A stretch of 34,398 bases of DNA from Acrasis kona (GCA_026419775.2 JAOPGA020001461.1:1-34398), one strand, 5' to 3'; positions 1-10,707 are shown, counted from the first letter of the stretch. The notes: a model not told the origin generated them from the sequence alone. Numbers and translations: made by a program.

Positions 1-3000
1 AAGAAGAAGAAGAATGAAAAGAAGAGAAGGTCATCGAACGATAGCGATGATGATGATGATTTGAGTGATTCTGAATCAGAATCTGATGATGACGAAGAAA
101 ATGTCAATCCACCCAAAATTCAATTAACAAAATCGGAATCAAAAACATTAATGGACTTTATGGAAATTCTGAAAAAGACAAGAGTGTTATTGGATCATCA
201 TTGGAAAGTTACGCAAGAATTGGATCAAATCTTATTAACCGCTACAATCAAATTAAACATGTATTGTCATGCATTACGAATCATGACTCATCCAGAAATA
301 TCAATCGTCACCACACAAGCACCATCATCATCGTCATCCACGTTAACATCGTTACCCATCACGTTATCGCTTGGTTTGAAATTAGATTCGTTCATGAGCT
401 ACGCCAAATCAAAAATACTCTCGTTCACTCGCTCATCGAACATTGGTCCATCCGATCTAATCACATTATGCATCGTGATCAAACAACACGTGGAAGATTA
501 TCAAGAATCATTCGAAGGAATGGGCGTTTATCCAAAAGTAATGGATTTGATGAAAATCAAATGTGATTACATTAGAGATTCCATCGAAGATGCATTCAAA
601 ACTCATTTGAAACCAACTGGTAAAACGCCACAAGGTATATTCCAATTACCATCCCTGATGAACGAATTGTTCGAATCTTTATTGGAACATTCTCCCAATT
701 TACCACCATTCGAAATGATCGATTTGGTGGTTCCGTTTGTATACGAATGGATTGGAGAACAAGAAAAGGAAATGAAAAAGATGAGCCAGAGAGCCATTCA
801 TGCCGATAATTGGGAGGCATTATCCGAAGTGTTTTATACCACCAGTTGTTTGGATCTAATGAGCTTTACTGATCAAAAGATTAGAGAATTGAAACAAGCG
901 TGTGCATTCATGAAGAAGAAGGAATCGAATCATGATGATGATGATGATGAAGACGAAAAGAGTAGTAACGAAGAGAATTCTAGTCGATTAGATGACGATA
1001 CTACCTTTAATGATGAATCATCAGCTGGACCTGATTCTCCTCATCCGATGAAACGATCCAATTCTAGTCTAGTGGGCAGGGCCAATGTGGGCAACATGCC
1101 ATTTTGTTATTCTACATTTGTACATGCTCTATGTGATGTTTTTAATGATTATTCGAATCTAGTCATGAAACAAATCTTCACTCCACAATTTGACATTTTG
1201 ACCATTCAAAGAAAATCACACAGGACCATTCAACAAAATGCAAATTTGAATTCGATCAATCAAACGCCGCCGCCATCATCGAAAACAACGCCTTCTTCGC
1301 CACCTGCTCAATTCGCCGAAATCGATCCCAACGAATTGGAATCCATCGAAAATCATGAAGATGAGATGGACACCAAATTGGTATTACAAATCTCATTGTG
1401 CATCAATAATGTGCACGAATGTTATTTGAGAATCGATGCCATCGCAGAACAAGTCAAATCACAATTAATCAATCACGTGAATCGTAAATCGGAAGGATCT
1501 AATCTAGACACTTGTTTGTTGATGCTCGAAGATACCTTCAATCAACTAAAGAGAAATCTATACAAACGAGCAGAAACAATGTTATCTCGAGTGAGCAAAC
1601 AAATGTTCGATCACGTCGAGTACGTACTGGATGCATCCAAAATCACAAATGCAAATCAACGAGAAAAAACAAGCAAGAGCGGATTCCGATTGCTAGATCG
1701 TCAATTAGGAATTTTATCGCAAGCGCTCAATCACGATTTACTCAAACGAACATTACGCAATTTGTTCAATTCGGTCGTAATCAAGAGCAAAGATTTGATC
1801 GTGCCATCGAAACCAAATTCATTATTGAATCAAGAAACTGCATTGTACTTGAAAGAAGCACTAGTGAAGTTCAAGGAGTACTTATGTGCCAATGAGTCAT
1901 TGTTGAGCGGTGATGAGATTAGATTGGAATTGAACGATTTGAAATCATTATTGAAAATGTGCGTGATGCCCACTATGGAAATGATTAGCGAATATGATAG
2001 TTTGAATCGATTGGTTATTCAAGGAGAGAAACAAATTGAAAAGGAAACGAAATTATTAGAAAAGAATAAAAAGAAGGTTGTAAAGAGGGTTCATAAAAAT
2101 AATGATCATCATGATGATGAATCAGATGATGATGATGATGATTCTGAATCTGATCATGATGATGAAGACGATGATGATGAACTAGTTAAAAGTGATCAAG
2201 AAGATGACGATGAAGAATTGGACGAAGACGACGATGACGATGACGAAAAGAACATCAAGAAACAAAAATCAATATTAACGAGCGAAGCTCAAAAATTATT
2301 CAACGACAGAGTGATTAAAAGAAATTATCTTTTTGCATTTTTAAATTTAAAATCACAACAAGGTGATTCTAACGCTCGTCAAGTGCTCGACAGAGAATCA
2401 AAAATTCACGAAACGCACAAGGCATCGCTCGATAAGGAACTAGAGCTCATCAAGGATTCGATCAATCATCAACAATTAATGGAAGTGGCCATTCGAGAAG
2501 GAATGCAGAGTATCGAAAACGAAGTGATTGAATTGAAAAAGAATTTCAAGTATTTGAAATCAATGAAGATCATAACCGATCGAATGCACATGCGATTCAA
2601 GAACAAGCAATTAGAATCCGAAAAGATTCCACAGATTCATTCCGATTTGAATTCGAACGAATTGTTGAGCAATAACATCTTGAACTTGTTACATTCCGAA
2701 AAGAATCTGATCATGAACCAATTCGAATCTAGAAATGTAAAAGCATTCGATCGTCATTTACAAAATTTACAAATCAAGGTGCCCACCGCTAACGATCCGA
2801 ATCGCATTTTGAAATTCACAAATTATTTCAATTGTTTGAGCATTTTACAAATCAAATCGAAACAAAAGGTGGATCGAAGGATTTCAATGCGACAAGTTTA
2901 CTTGTGTCTGGTCACATCTCCAAAACCTTGTTTTGTGATCTTGACCCATTCCGCATTACAAGATTTGATCAAGAATCAACAAACCACCAATGGCATTCAA

Positions 3001-3987
3001 GAAATTCAATTGGCTCACATTGAAATTCTAATCAAGACGAAATATCAATCCGTATGGGATGATTCCATTCGGTTGCAAGTCAACCAGAATCAAACCAGTC
3101 GTAAATATGACTTGTTGGGATTCAAGGATCGTGACGGTGTGTTTGAAGTGTTGGAAAAGTTCTTGGTTGACCACGGCGGAGATAAATTCCAAATGGATCA
3201 ACATGGAAAGAAGGCAAAGAAGGGCATCGGAGCGGCCATCGTGAACACCATGTTGCTGCCGATCACCGTGCCCGGTAAATTGTTGGGCATTTCTGGAAAA
3301 TCAAAAAAAGTTGCATCTCCTACCGAAAGCGATCAGGATGAAGACGATGGAGATGAGGAGGGTTATAGAGTGAGCGATACGTTGAGGAATCGTTTCCCAA
3401 AAATCAAGTTGACCGAGAGGTTGGTCAACCAATACAATTGCAGCGAACAAAAATTACCTGGAACTCTCTACTTGTTCACGCAAACCATTTGTTTCGACAC
3501 CACGGTGAATGCTGGTGGTAATCACGCTATCATGTTGAGTTTCGACAAGATTACAAAGATTGCATTGTCCGAAAAGAATTTACCACAATTCAGAGATGCC
3601 ATACAAATCACGGAGAGGAATGGAAGGAGATGGGTATTCAGTGGGTTGACCAATAGAGAGGAGGCATTCCAAGAAATTTGTAAAGTGGTGGAGAAGGCAT
3701 CGACTCATCTCAAGTACACATTCATGTTCAAGGAGAGCGACAACAAGAGCACCATTGCGGTGATTGTGCCCATTGTGGAACAAAATGTAACAAAGAATGT
3801 TGGTATCGTTGATATTGGCAAGAATATTGGATCTGGCATTGGTAATGCTGGGTTGAAAGTTGGAAAGGGTTTATACTCTGGTATTTCTGTTGGAGTGAGT
3901 GGAATTACGAGCGGAGTGAAGAAGGTGGGTCATGTTGGTACTTATTTGGTACGCGGTAACTCTGGTAGTAACTCTGATAAGAAATAA
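1..3987 (+). CDS. Munc13-like MUN-domain protein with C-terminal GRAM domain (5' end missing)
   Basis: The frame is open from the first base, so the start lies upstream; about 1,328 codons are present with no intron. Around 700-1190 the protein resembles Munc13 homology domain 1: a WIGEQEKEMKKM helix, RAIHADNWEALSE, then an SCLDLMSF segment and a helix with NDYSNL. A second helical part (SLCINNVHECYLRIDAI, about 1387-1440) and an MHD2-like part (about 1840-2010) follow. A very acidic stretch (2100-2250) and coiled coil (2400-2600) come next. A GRAM/PH-type domain lies at about 3385-3700 (QYNCSEQKLPGTLYLF and ICF as core), then a glycine-rich tail. MUN proteins prime or tether vesicles, and GRAM domains bind lipids, so a membrane-fusion role is inferred. 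C2 domains, usual in Munc13, are not seen in this part. It ends 29 bp from the convergent next gene. Confidence 0.72.
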   Translation, partial: KKKKNEKKRRSSNDSDDDDDLSDSESESDDDEENVNPPKIQLTKSESKTLMDFMEILKKTRVLLDHHWKVTQELDQILLTATIKLNMYCHALRIMTHPEISIVTTQAPSSSSSTLTSLPITLSLGLKLDSFMSYAKSKILSFTRSSNIGPSDLITLCIVIKQHVEDYQESFEGMGVYPKVMDLMKIKCDYIRDSIEDAFKTHLKPTGKTPQGIFQLPSLMNELFESLLEHSPNLPPFEMIDLVVPFVYEWIGEQEKEMKKMSQRAIHADNWEALSEVFYTTSCLDLMSFTDQKIRELKQACAFMKKKESNHDDDDDEDEKSSNEENSSRLDDDTTFNDESSAGPDSPHPMKRSNSSLVGRANVGNMPFCYSTFVHALCDVFNDYSNLVMKQIFTPQFDILTIQRKSHRTIQQNANLNSINQTPPPSSKTTPSSPPAQFAEIDPNELESIENHEDEMDTKLVLQISLCINNVHECYLRIDAIAEQVKSQLINHVNRKSEGSNLDTCLLMLEDTFNQLKRNLYKRAETMLSRVSKQMFDHVEYVLDASKITNANQREKTSKSGFRLLDRQLGILSQALNHDLLKRTLRNLFNSVVIKSKDLIVPSKPNSLLNQETALYLKEALVKFKEYLCANESLLSGDEIRLELNDLKSLLKMCVMPTMEMISEYDSLNRLVIQGEKQIEKETKLLEKNKKKVVKRVHKNNDHHDDESDDDDDDSESDHDDEDDDDELVKSDQEDDDEELDEDDDDDDEKNIKKQKSILTSEAQKLFNDRVIKRNYLFAFLNLKSQQGDSNARQVLDRESKIHETHKASLDKELELIKDSINHQQLMEVAIREGMQSIENEVIELKKNFKYLKSMKIITDRMHMRFKNKQLESEKIPQIHSDLNSNELLSNNILNLLHSEKNLIMNQFESRNVKAFDRHLQNLQIKVPTANDPNRILKFTNYFNCLSILQIKSKQKVDRRISMRQVYLCLVTSPKPCFVILTHSALQDLIKNQQTTNGIQEIQLAHIEILIKTKYQSVWDDSIRLQVNQNQTSRKYDLLGFKDRDGVFEVLEKFLVDHGGDKFQMDQHGKKAKKGIGAAIVNTMLLPITVPGKLLGISGKSKKVASPTESDQDEDDGDEEGYRVSDTLRNRFPKIKLTERLVNQYNCSEQKLPGTLYLFTQTICFDTTVNAGGNHAIMLSFDKITKIALSEKNLPQFRDAIQITERNGRRWVFSGLTNREEAFQEICKVVEKASTHLKYTFMFKESDNKSTIAVIVPIVEQNVTKNVGIVDIGKNIGSGIGNAGLKVGKGLYSGISVGVSGITSGVKKVGHVGTYLVRGNSGSNSDKK

Positions 3988-4016
3988 AAAAGAATAGTTT
4001 GAAAATTTTGTTTCTT

Positions 4017-5555
4017 TTATAATGTTATGAAAAGTACAAGTAGTGTCAAGAGAATTAATGAAGAATGTGTCGATGGGGCGGAGGATGTTGGGGTGGGTGT
4101 TGTGGTTATGGTTACAGTTGAGGTGGGTGTGGTTGTGGGTGTGGTTGTGTTGAGTGAAGGTGTGGCTGTTGGTGTAGGAGTGGGGGTTGCAATTGTAGCT
4201 TGTAGGGATACAGTAGTTTTCAAGCCATAATACTCACTCATCACATCCATACCTGAATTGGCAAGTTTTATGCAATATCTAGAATTATTGACGAACAAGG
4301 GGTCACATATTTTTATAAACAAGGAGTAGTTGCCATTCGATACAATGCTCGAGTCTAAATTGACTCTTGAAGAAATTACAATTGGACTCAACTCCGGCGT
4401 CCAATACCTCACATCATGATCCAGAGGCACATTGTACACAACACCAGTACTGTTCACAAAAGCAATTTGTATTTGATAGGGATTATAAGGAGCTGCATAT
4501 CCAGTATTATTAAATGATATAGAATAACTAAGAACATTGTTTGTAACATTAACAAAAGAACGAATCAAGGATAGTCTATAACCCAATCTGTTCGCGATTT
4601 CATTAAAGCAACCACCATTCCTCCAAGATGTTATCACATCTTGATTATAATTAATATTTAAGAATGAAGTATGAAACAAAGACAAATCTTTTTTTGCATT
4701 ATCACAAACAGAATAACTGCTCACCGCACAAGTCTCTCCTCCGAATGGAATTCTGATTGATTCATTCGCCAACCATTGCCTATCATAAGCGTTAATGTAA
4801 GTGCCATAGTCGGTTGCGTCTGCCAAGAAACAATCATTGTGCACACCTACTCTGGAATAATTTGTGGAACGAATGCCTGTGGGTGGACCTGATAAGCTAT
4901 AAGGACTGAATGCAACGTTAAACATGTTTTGTTTGTAAGAAGGCGTTCTGATTTGAACGGTTCGGTCTTGAGGAAGTACAGACAACAATGTATTCACGAG
5001 TAAGGTGTAGTTACCATTATTGTTCAAATTGTTTGAAGAATAGTACCATTCTCCATAAGATCCAATAAATCCTGCTTGAAATACTGCAATAATGTCCGAA
5101 TTATTCTTGATGATGGGCGCTAATTGTGAAATGTGTCTTTGTATCACGGTCATATTGGCGTCGGATTCCGTAGAACTCTGGCTGTATGTGAATCTGGGAA
5201 TTACTTTGAAGTTGTACTTGCGAGCCATGTTGAAGTCGTTTGATACTAGTTGCAACTGAGATGTTGATAAATCTGTATTAATAAACGCTTTAATGTACCA
5301 AATCCTTTGTACTATCAAAATGTTGTTTGACAACAACGAATTCATAGTAAAGTCACTGAGTGGACTTGGGCTTTCCAACACGGATTGTGTTTCTACTAAA
5401 CTACAAGATTAGTTTTTAAATCAATCACACACGTACGATAAGAACCCCCTTTCTGGGTTTAATAGTGTAACATTATTGTCTTGAGTAAAAGTAGAGCTGT
5501 ATTGAGAGTAAGTATACCCAATCACAAATAGGAGAACGTAAAAGAATTTGCTCAT
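4017..5555 (-). CDS. Secreted DUF4874/DUF4832 protein with Thr/Pro stalk and GPI-type tail
   Basis: Two exons (5555-5437 and 5400-4017) joined by a 36-nt GTACGT...TAG intron give 500 residues; the ATG at 5555 opens a signal peptide (MSKFFYVLLFVIGYTYSQ). NPERGF at residues 33-38 is the opening motif of DUF4874 and is completed only if the intron is removed. The middle (QAGFIGSYGEWYY) and the later NGGCFNEIANRLGYRL match the DUF4874 then DUF4832 order. These paired domains resemble (beta/alpha) glycoside-hydrolase-type proteins, but no substrate can be named. A Thr/Pro repeat stalk (4075-4200) precedes a hydrophobic end without a basic tail, as in GPI-anchored proteins. Both domains are best known from bacteria, so transfer is possible. 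The 3' end faces the MUN/GRAM gene. Confidence 0.82.
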
Positions 5556-5958
5556 GGCTGAGTCGTTTTCTTTTGATGTGCAACGGAACTAATTAGGATG
5601 AAGCTTCATCAACCGACCAATTATTACAAAAAGAAATCTTGGAAGCGACAATGTCCATCCACAAATTATACATCTTCACTACAACACCATCCTTGTACTA
5701 AAAGTTGCAGGTGCTTTTAGACAAAGCATAAAATGTTTTCGAATTGAACAAATAAAAGGAATTGAAGCAAAAATGTGATTTACAAGACTGGTATTGTATT
5801 TAAGTTGTATTCTCATAATGGACACTTTGGTTTTGGCTTGATAAATTAAAATGAATTTGCTGTCCTAACTATCCAACTTTCATTTCGGTATTTCATCAAA
5901 ACTAGAGGGACCCAATAATGGTTGGAAGTACATTTGTTTCAGTACCAACTTTTCCCGT
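5556..5958. other. Intergenic stretch between two minus-strand genes
   Basis: About 400 bp between the start of the DUF4874 gene and the stop of the twin-CX9C gene. I see no coding frame with family resemblance, no RNA gene and no strong repeat. It should hold the 3' UTR of the right-hand gene and the promoter of the left-hand one. Confidence 0.5.
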
Positions 5959-6216
5959 TCAGCCCTTCGTAATTTTAATATTGTCAATCAAAAAATGTAA
6001 AAACCTTTCTCTATTTAGTTGATTTTGTTTTTTGCAGCACGCCAAGTAGCTTTCCTTCTCCTTTAAACACGCATCCTGTCCAATGTATTTTGCTTCACAT
6101 TGAAAGTACAATTGTAAGAATTGCTCGCAACTACCGCCATACGAATCTTCATCAACTTGATACACAACTGGTGCATTCTCAAAGTACAACGATGACTTCA
6201 ACATGTTCAAAGACAA
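5959..6216 (-). CDS. Small twin-CX9C (CHCH-type) protein
   Basis: An intronless 85-residue protein. Cysteines fall at residues 30, 40, 50 and 60, giving CX9C, a nine-residue linker and a second CX9C, followed by Cys61. Twin-CX9C proteins are imported into the mitochondrial intermembrane space by the Mia40/Erv1 relay and fold as a disulfide-linked helical hairpin. Many are assembly factors for cytochrome c oxidase or complex I. Which member this is cannot be settled from sequence alone. There is no cleavable presequence, as expected. The ATG at 6216 lies only 44 bp after the stop of the Neugrin-like gene, also mitochondrial in appearance and on the same strand; a second in-frame Met at residue 5 is an alternative start. 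Confidence 0.75.
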   Translation of the reverse strand: MSLNMLKSSLYFENAPVVYQVDEDSYGGSCEQFLQLYFQCEAKYIGQDACLKEKESYLACCKKQNQLNRERFLHFLIDNIKITKG

Positions 6217-6260
6217 CCAACAAGTTTACAACAACAATCAACTTTTCAAAACAAACAAAT

Positions 6261-7811
6261 TTATTTCCTCTTGGCTCCTCCCATTACACTACTGGGCATA
6301 TTATTATATTCTCTATCATCTCTACGCTGGCCACGATCGATTTTATAATCGTTCAAAATCCTTTCCTTTTGATCGAAATCATTTTGATAAAACTTCTTCT
6401 CTCTCGCTGGTCCTCCTCGATCTCCACCCCTGCGATCTCCATAGTTATCTCCGCCTCTGCGATCGCCATAACGACCTCCTTCTTGTCTATTGTTATCGCG
6501 TTGATTTCTGTATGGTTTTCTATCACCTCCACGACGATCATCAAAATCATTTTGGAATCTGGGTGGATTGCGATCGTTAAAACGCGGTCTTCTTTCAAAG
6601 TCGCTGTTGTTGCCGTATTGGTTCCTGGGAGGTTGAGCGTCGTTGTGGCGTTGAGGTGCATCTCCTTCTTTGTACATGCGACGTGGCTTTGTCCTTTCCT
6701 CTCTGTCGAAGGATGTAATGTTGGATTTATCGTTTCTGTAGTATTGGTTATTTGACTGTTCTTGATGCCTTTCCTCTGAATTAAAGTCATTACGGCGTGG
6801 ATTGTTTCTGTAAGATTGGTTTCTTGACTGGCCCTGAGATCTGTGTTCCGAATCAAACTCGTCGCGTTGTTCCTTCTTGGCAACTCTTCTGGCACGATCA
6901 TAAACATCATCAATCATTGATCCTGACCTTGTGTTTGATTCTCGTGGCCGCGGCTGACTGTCTTTATTCTTATTGTCCCACTTTGGATAATAGGAGACAT
7001 CTACGTTGTCGTTAACTTTGCTTCCCAATGCTTTGTATTCTCTGATGCGTCTCATCTTTTTGAATAATTGAATGTTATCTTCCTCAGCCTTATTCTTGTA
7101 TCTATTCTTGCTCTCTTCTTCTCTTTTTATTCCTCTACTTTTGCTCTTTTCATCTGGACTGAATCGACTCTTTACGATGCGTACTATTGATCTTGGAAGT
7201 ACGCCATATCTTTTCGCCAGTTCTACAATGGGAGAGACACGTTTGGCTCTGACAGACTCATCTGTTTCCTGATTCTCTTTGGCCTCCACAAGTACTTTGA
7301 GCGCTTCCCTGATTTCTTGCATGGTCTCGTAGGATAATTTCTTTTCAGCAACCTTGTTAGATACTACGGCATCCTCATGCTTGTTCTGTTTCTCCAAAGC
7401 TCGTCTGAGAGTGTAAACGCTTGCCCCCTCCATCATGGCAGCCTTCTCAGGTCCTAATTTGATCTTGATGGATTCGGCTTCTTTTTGTTCTGGTGTTAAA
7501 GTAGCTTCTATTGAACCTGATGCTTGTGCTTCAAGGTTTTTGACTTCAGATTCCTTTGTGATGTCAACACCCCTTTTTTTTGACAAGTTTCTAAATGTTT
7601 CGTCATCGAATTCATCATCATCGTCGTCATAGGTACTACTTCTCTTGACTTTCTTTAAAGGCTTCTTTTTAATGATCTTTCTTTTTTTTACAGCGTATGT
7701 TTGAATTTGATTTGTAGGAAGGGGAATAACACTTCCTGATAACAAGCTTCTAGAAGCCAAATATGTATAGTTCAATTTCAGCGACTCCTTCAATAAGAAC
7801 CTTGACAGCAT
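6261..7811 (-). CDS. Neugrin/Rrg9-like mitochondrial protein with Arg/Gly-rich tail
   Basis: An intronless 516-residue protein. The N-terminus ([15 protein letters not shown]...) has the basic, hydroxylated, acid-free look of a mitochondrial targeting peptide. Residues about 190-245 contain [20 protein letters not shown] followed by RFSPDEK and a long charged helix. This matches the Neugrin/Rrg9 pattern of a helix-turn-helix-like core and an RSIVRIVKS-type recognition helix. Human neugrin supports mitochondrial 16S rRNA and the pseudouridine-synthase module; yeast Rrg9 is needed for mtDNA maintenance. The C-terminal third is low-complexity, rich in Arg, Asn, Asp and GDRRGG repeats, which suggests RNA binding. 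The assignment rests on one short domain, so the family call is moderate. It diverges from UFC1 with 38 bp between start codons. Confidence 0.55.
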   Translation of the reverse strand: MLSRFLLKESLKLNYTYLASRSLLSGSVIPLPTNQIQTYAVKKRKIIKKKPLKKVKRSSTYDDDDDEFDDETFRNLSKKRGVDITKESEVKNLEAQASGSIEATLTPEQKEAESIKIKLGPEKAAMMEGASVYTLRRALEKQNKHEDAVVSNKVAEKKLSYETMQEIREALKVLVEAKENQETDESVRAKRVSPIVELAKRYGVLPRSIVRIVKSRFSPDEKSKSRGIKREEESKNRYKNKAEEDNIQLFKKMRRIREYKALGSKVNDNVDVSYYPKWDNKNKDSQPRPRESNTRSGSMIDDVYDRARRVAKKEQRDEFDSEHRSQGQSRNQSYRNNPRRNDFNSEERHQEQSNNQYYRNDKSNITSFDREERTKPRRMYKEGDAPQRHNDAQPPRNQYGNNSDFERRPRFNDRNPPRFQNDFDDRRGGDRKPYRNQRDNNRQEGGRYGDRRGGDNYGDRRGGDRGGPAREKKFYQNDFDQKERILNDYKIDRGQRRDDREYNNMPSSVMGGAKRK

Positions 7812-7849
7812 TGTGTGTGAATGGATCTAGTATTGTTGTAATAGAATCA

Positions 7850-8427
7850 ATGATTGATAACAGAACCAAGGAAACGCTACAAAAAATACCTCTATTAACA
7901 GAGAAGGCAGGTCCGAGAGATGAAGGTTGGGAGAAGAGATTAAAAGAAGAATATGCGGCATTAATAAAGTATGTAAAGTTGAACAAAGACACGGACAGTT
8001 CTTGGTTCTCTATACAAAGTAATAAACAAGGGACAAAGTATGCTCAAACTAAGACACCTTCTTACTATTTTAAAGGTGGTTTGGTAAATGTTGGTACATT
8101 CATAATTTATTAAAATACGAATTTGGGGTTGAATTTGATATTCCTGTCACGTATCCAGTCACCGCTCCAGAGATTCAAATTCCTGAACTCGATGGCAAGA
8201 CCCCTAAAATGTACAAAGGAGGTAAGATATGTCAAACTGTCCACTTCAATCCCCTGTGGAGCAGAAATGTACCTCACTTTGGAATTGCCCATTCACTTGC
8301 GTTAGGGGTATGTTAGTTGGTGTTATATGATATTTAAATTATATGCTAGTTAGCGCCGTGGCTCGCAGCAGAAATCCCCGTTTTAGCCGAGAAGGGGTTG
8401 GTAAGGGCCAAAGAAAACGATGTTTGA
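7850..8427 (+). CDS. UFC1: UFM1-conjugating enzyme E2 (UFC1)
   Basis: Three exons (7850-8037, 8076-8307, 8350-8427) with introns of 38 and 42 nt give 165 residues, close to the usual 167. The protein follows UFC1 along its whole length: KAGPRD and RLKEEY near the N-terminus, [14 protein letters not shown] across the first junction, [16 protein letters not shown], and a final APWLAAEIP helix. Cys115 in GGKIC is the thioester cysteine that accepts UFM1 from UBA5 and passes it to the UFL1 ligase, mostly at the ER and on ribosomes. The start is set by family length; the in-frame ATG at 7763 would overlap the Neugrin-like gene and add unmatched residues. A functional UFMylation pathway is therefore expected in this organism. 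The stop is 27 bp from the next ATG on the same strand. Confidence 0.96.
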
Positions 8428-8454
8428 TGGCTTACTAAAAAATAACAATAAAAA

Positions 8455-9437
8455 ATGGGAAACATTGTCAGCAGCTATGTCTTCATGCCACCAGTATATA
8501 CTGTTCTTATCGATTCTAACCCTTCAAGATGACATCCTACGACGAGAACAAACCAATGGCGATAACATGGTTGGAGACAAAGACGAAGAAGTCCATACCT
8601 TCATACTTCCTACCCAGTAAAAAGTATGTCACGTGCGAGCTACATCAATAATATTTGAAGACAAGGAGTTAAAACAACAGTCTTATATAGCCATGGGAAT
8701 GCTGCAGACATTGGTCTTATGTATGATTTTTTAGTTCTTCTTAGAGATTATCTTGGTGTCAATATATTTCATTACGAGTATATCGGCTATGGATTGGCGA
8801 GAGAGGATGGAAGGGGTCCTCTGACTCCTAATGAAAGCACCACATACGAGAGTGCAGAGGCTGCCATGAATTACTTATTGGAAAGTAAAAGTATTCCTAG
8901 AAGCGAAATTATCATGTAATTCCTTAAAACTTGAAGACACTCACAAAATAGATTTGGAACCAGTGTAGGTAGCGGTCCATCTTGCCACTTGGCCAGTAAG
9001 TACACAGGACTTAAAGGATTGATCTTGGAGTGTCCATTCACAAGCATCATCCGTGTAGTTTCGCCAACAATATTCGCTCGTCCAATAGACATTTTTTGCA
9101 ACATTAACAAAATTGATAAAGTAACGTTCCCAGTTCTTGTCATTCACGGAAGGGATGATGATGTTGTGCCTTTTGATCACGGAGTTGCGCTACATGCAAA
9201 GATACCAGAACAACACCGATACCCACCAACATGGATAGATAATGGAACCCATCATAAGTAAACTCTCAAGCATTCATTCAGTTTAACAATTTTAGCATAA
9301 TTGAGCGATTGTCTCACAAAGGATACATTCTGCTATTGAGGAACTTTATTAAACATTGTACCCAACAGCAGCAACCACCTACAACTCCATCATCGCCTGC
9401 AGTGTCACCAGCACCCTATCCAGACGAAGACATGTAA
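8455..9437 (+). CDS. ABHD17-like alpha/beta hydrolase (probable depalmitoylase)
   Basis: Five exons (8455-8493, 8529-8623, 8661-8915, 8952-9257, 9296-9437) with introns of 35, 37, 36 and 38 nt give 278 residues. After splicing the protein follows the ABHD17/FAM108 family: FMPP near the start, LYSHGNAADIG (oxyanion region), YIGYG, the nucleophile elbow GTSVG with Ser134, VLVIHGRDDDVVPF with Asp199, and GTHHN with His231. ABHD17 enzymes remove palmitate from membrane-anchored Ras and PSD-95-type proteins. Animal members attach to membranes through an N-terminal cysteine cluster. Here that cluster is absent and the chain begins MGNIVSS, a good N-myristoylation signal, so lipid anchoring is probably kept by another means. 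The C-terminus is a short Pro-rich tail. The match is strong; substrate choice is inferred. Confidence 0.9.
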
Positions 9438-9523
9438 TTCATTAAAAAATACATTAATATAAAAAATTGTTTATTACAGACTTATTAGTAATGTTAGTGT
9501 TAGACGAATTAAATCTAACCAAA

Positions 9524-10707
9524 CTACAGCGTTGTGTCACTTGCGAATTTAAAGTCAACATCAGGAAGCGAAAAACGGGCTGGCGAGGGCGGTGTGTCGG
9601 CAAGACCCAAGTGATTAGAATGTTCACCACTCATGAACGAGTCAATGTAGCCCATCTCACTATCAAAAGACAAAATGTCCACTTTAGAAGCATAACTGTC
9701 CAGTGAATTTTCGTTACTAGCCACTTCTTCTAATTCTTGTTTAAAAACGTCTGTGTTGTCTTCTAACCTCTCTCCCTCTTGTTTAATGTAGCCGTAGTCG
9801 TCATTAAAGTATGCATTGTTCTTGTGTTCTGATTTATCCGAAAGGTGGTTTGTTTGTTCAAAGACGCCCTTATCCTCCAAATCAACGATGCGGTCTTCAA
9901 GATTTTTCAAACGTTTAAGTAGGTCCGAGTTTGTCGTACTTTTAACTGACTTTGTTAAGAAACGGGTAATGTAATAATCTTACTTTTTAGAAATGACTCC
10001 ATATTTGTCACACGATCTTCGATGGGGTCTTTGGCGACCTTCTTCTTGTTTATTGTTTTTTGTAGTGCGGCCATCCCACTAGCAGATGATGTTGTCGCAG
10101 TTACATTTTTATTCAATGTGGTTGTTGTTGGTTCGTCATGAGCAGGTTGTTCAATGTTCATGTAGCTGTCTACTGAAAAATCGATTCCGTCTCGATGTAG
10201 CGAAGAGAATAAATCAATATCAGCATCGATCTTTAATTTTTTAGTATTTCGTTGATGTGCACTGTACTTACCTCTTTTTTACTCTTTTTTATTTGAACCT
10301 CTGGTTGAAATGTACTAGTTTTAGGTGAACTAGCGGGTGTGCTACTGCCCGCCGGTTGTTTTTGCGCTGTTGTTGTATGTATAGCGGTTGTTCGTTCGGT
10401 TTTTGTCTTTTTCTTCTTCTTTTTATCAGGAACTTCTTTTTTCGTTATCCCACAAAATTCACTAAGAGATGACATCCGCCGAAGTAAATCACCAGTATAT
10501 TTGGTGGCATCAATGCTTTCAGATGTTTTGGGGTTTTTAAATGCTTTGGCAGATGACGTATAGCCCATCTAAAGGATATTAAGCCATATTCAAGTGGGTT
10601 ACTACCTTTTGGAAATATTTCATTATTATCTTATTGATGTTATCTATACGTGATTTGATATCATCTTCATCATCTTCAACTTTCCTCTTCCTCTTCTTTT
10701 CTGACAT
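9524..10707 (-). CDS. MBIP-like coiled-coil protein
   Basis: Four exons (10707-10606, 10568-10272, 10230-9984, 9945-9524) with introns of 37, 41 and 38 nt keep frame throughout and give 355 residues. The N-terminus is basic (MSEKKRKRK, possible nuclear signal). A middle Lys- and Ser/Thr-rich linker follows. Residues about 198-240 read IEDRVTNMESFLKI, then LLKRLKNLEDRIVDLE. This paired-helix pattern resembles the domain of MAP3K12-binding inhibitory protein 1 (MBIP), a subunit of the ATAC histone acetyltransferase complex. The acidic C-terminal part is not recognised. A plain coiled coil is the alternative reading. It converges with the hydrolase gene, 86 bp away. Confidence 0.55.

Noticed and set aside
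6090-6755. Plus-strand frame of 221 residues
   Set aside because: It lies opposite the Neugrin-like and twin-CX9C genes and owes its openness to their biased composition; no family resemblance.
7763-7849. Earlier in-frame start for UFC1
   Set aside because: It would overlap the Neugrin-like coding sequence and add 29 residues absent from the family; the ATG at 7850 gives the usual length.
8871-9180. Minus-strand frames of 79-90 residues
   Set aside because: They are complements of exons 3 and 4 of the ABHD17-like gene.
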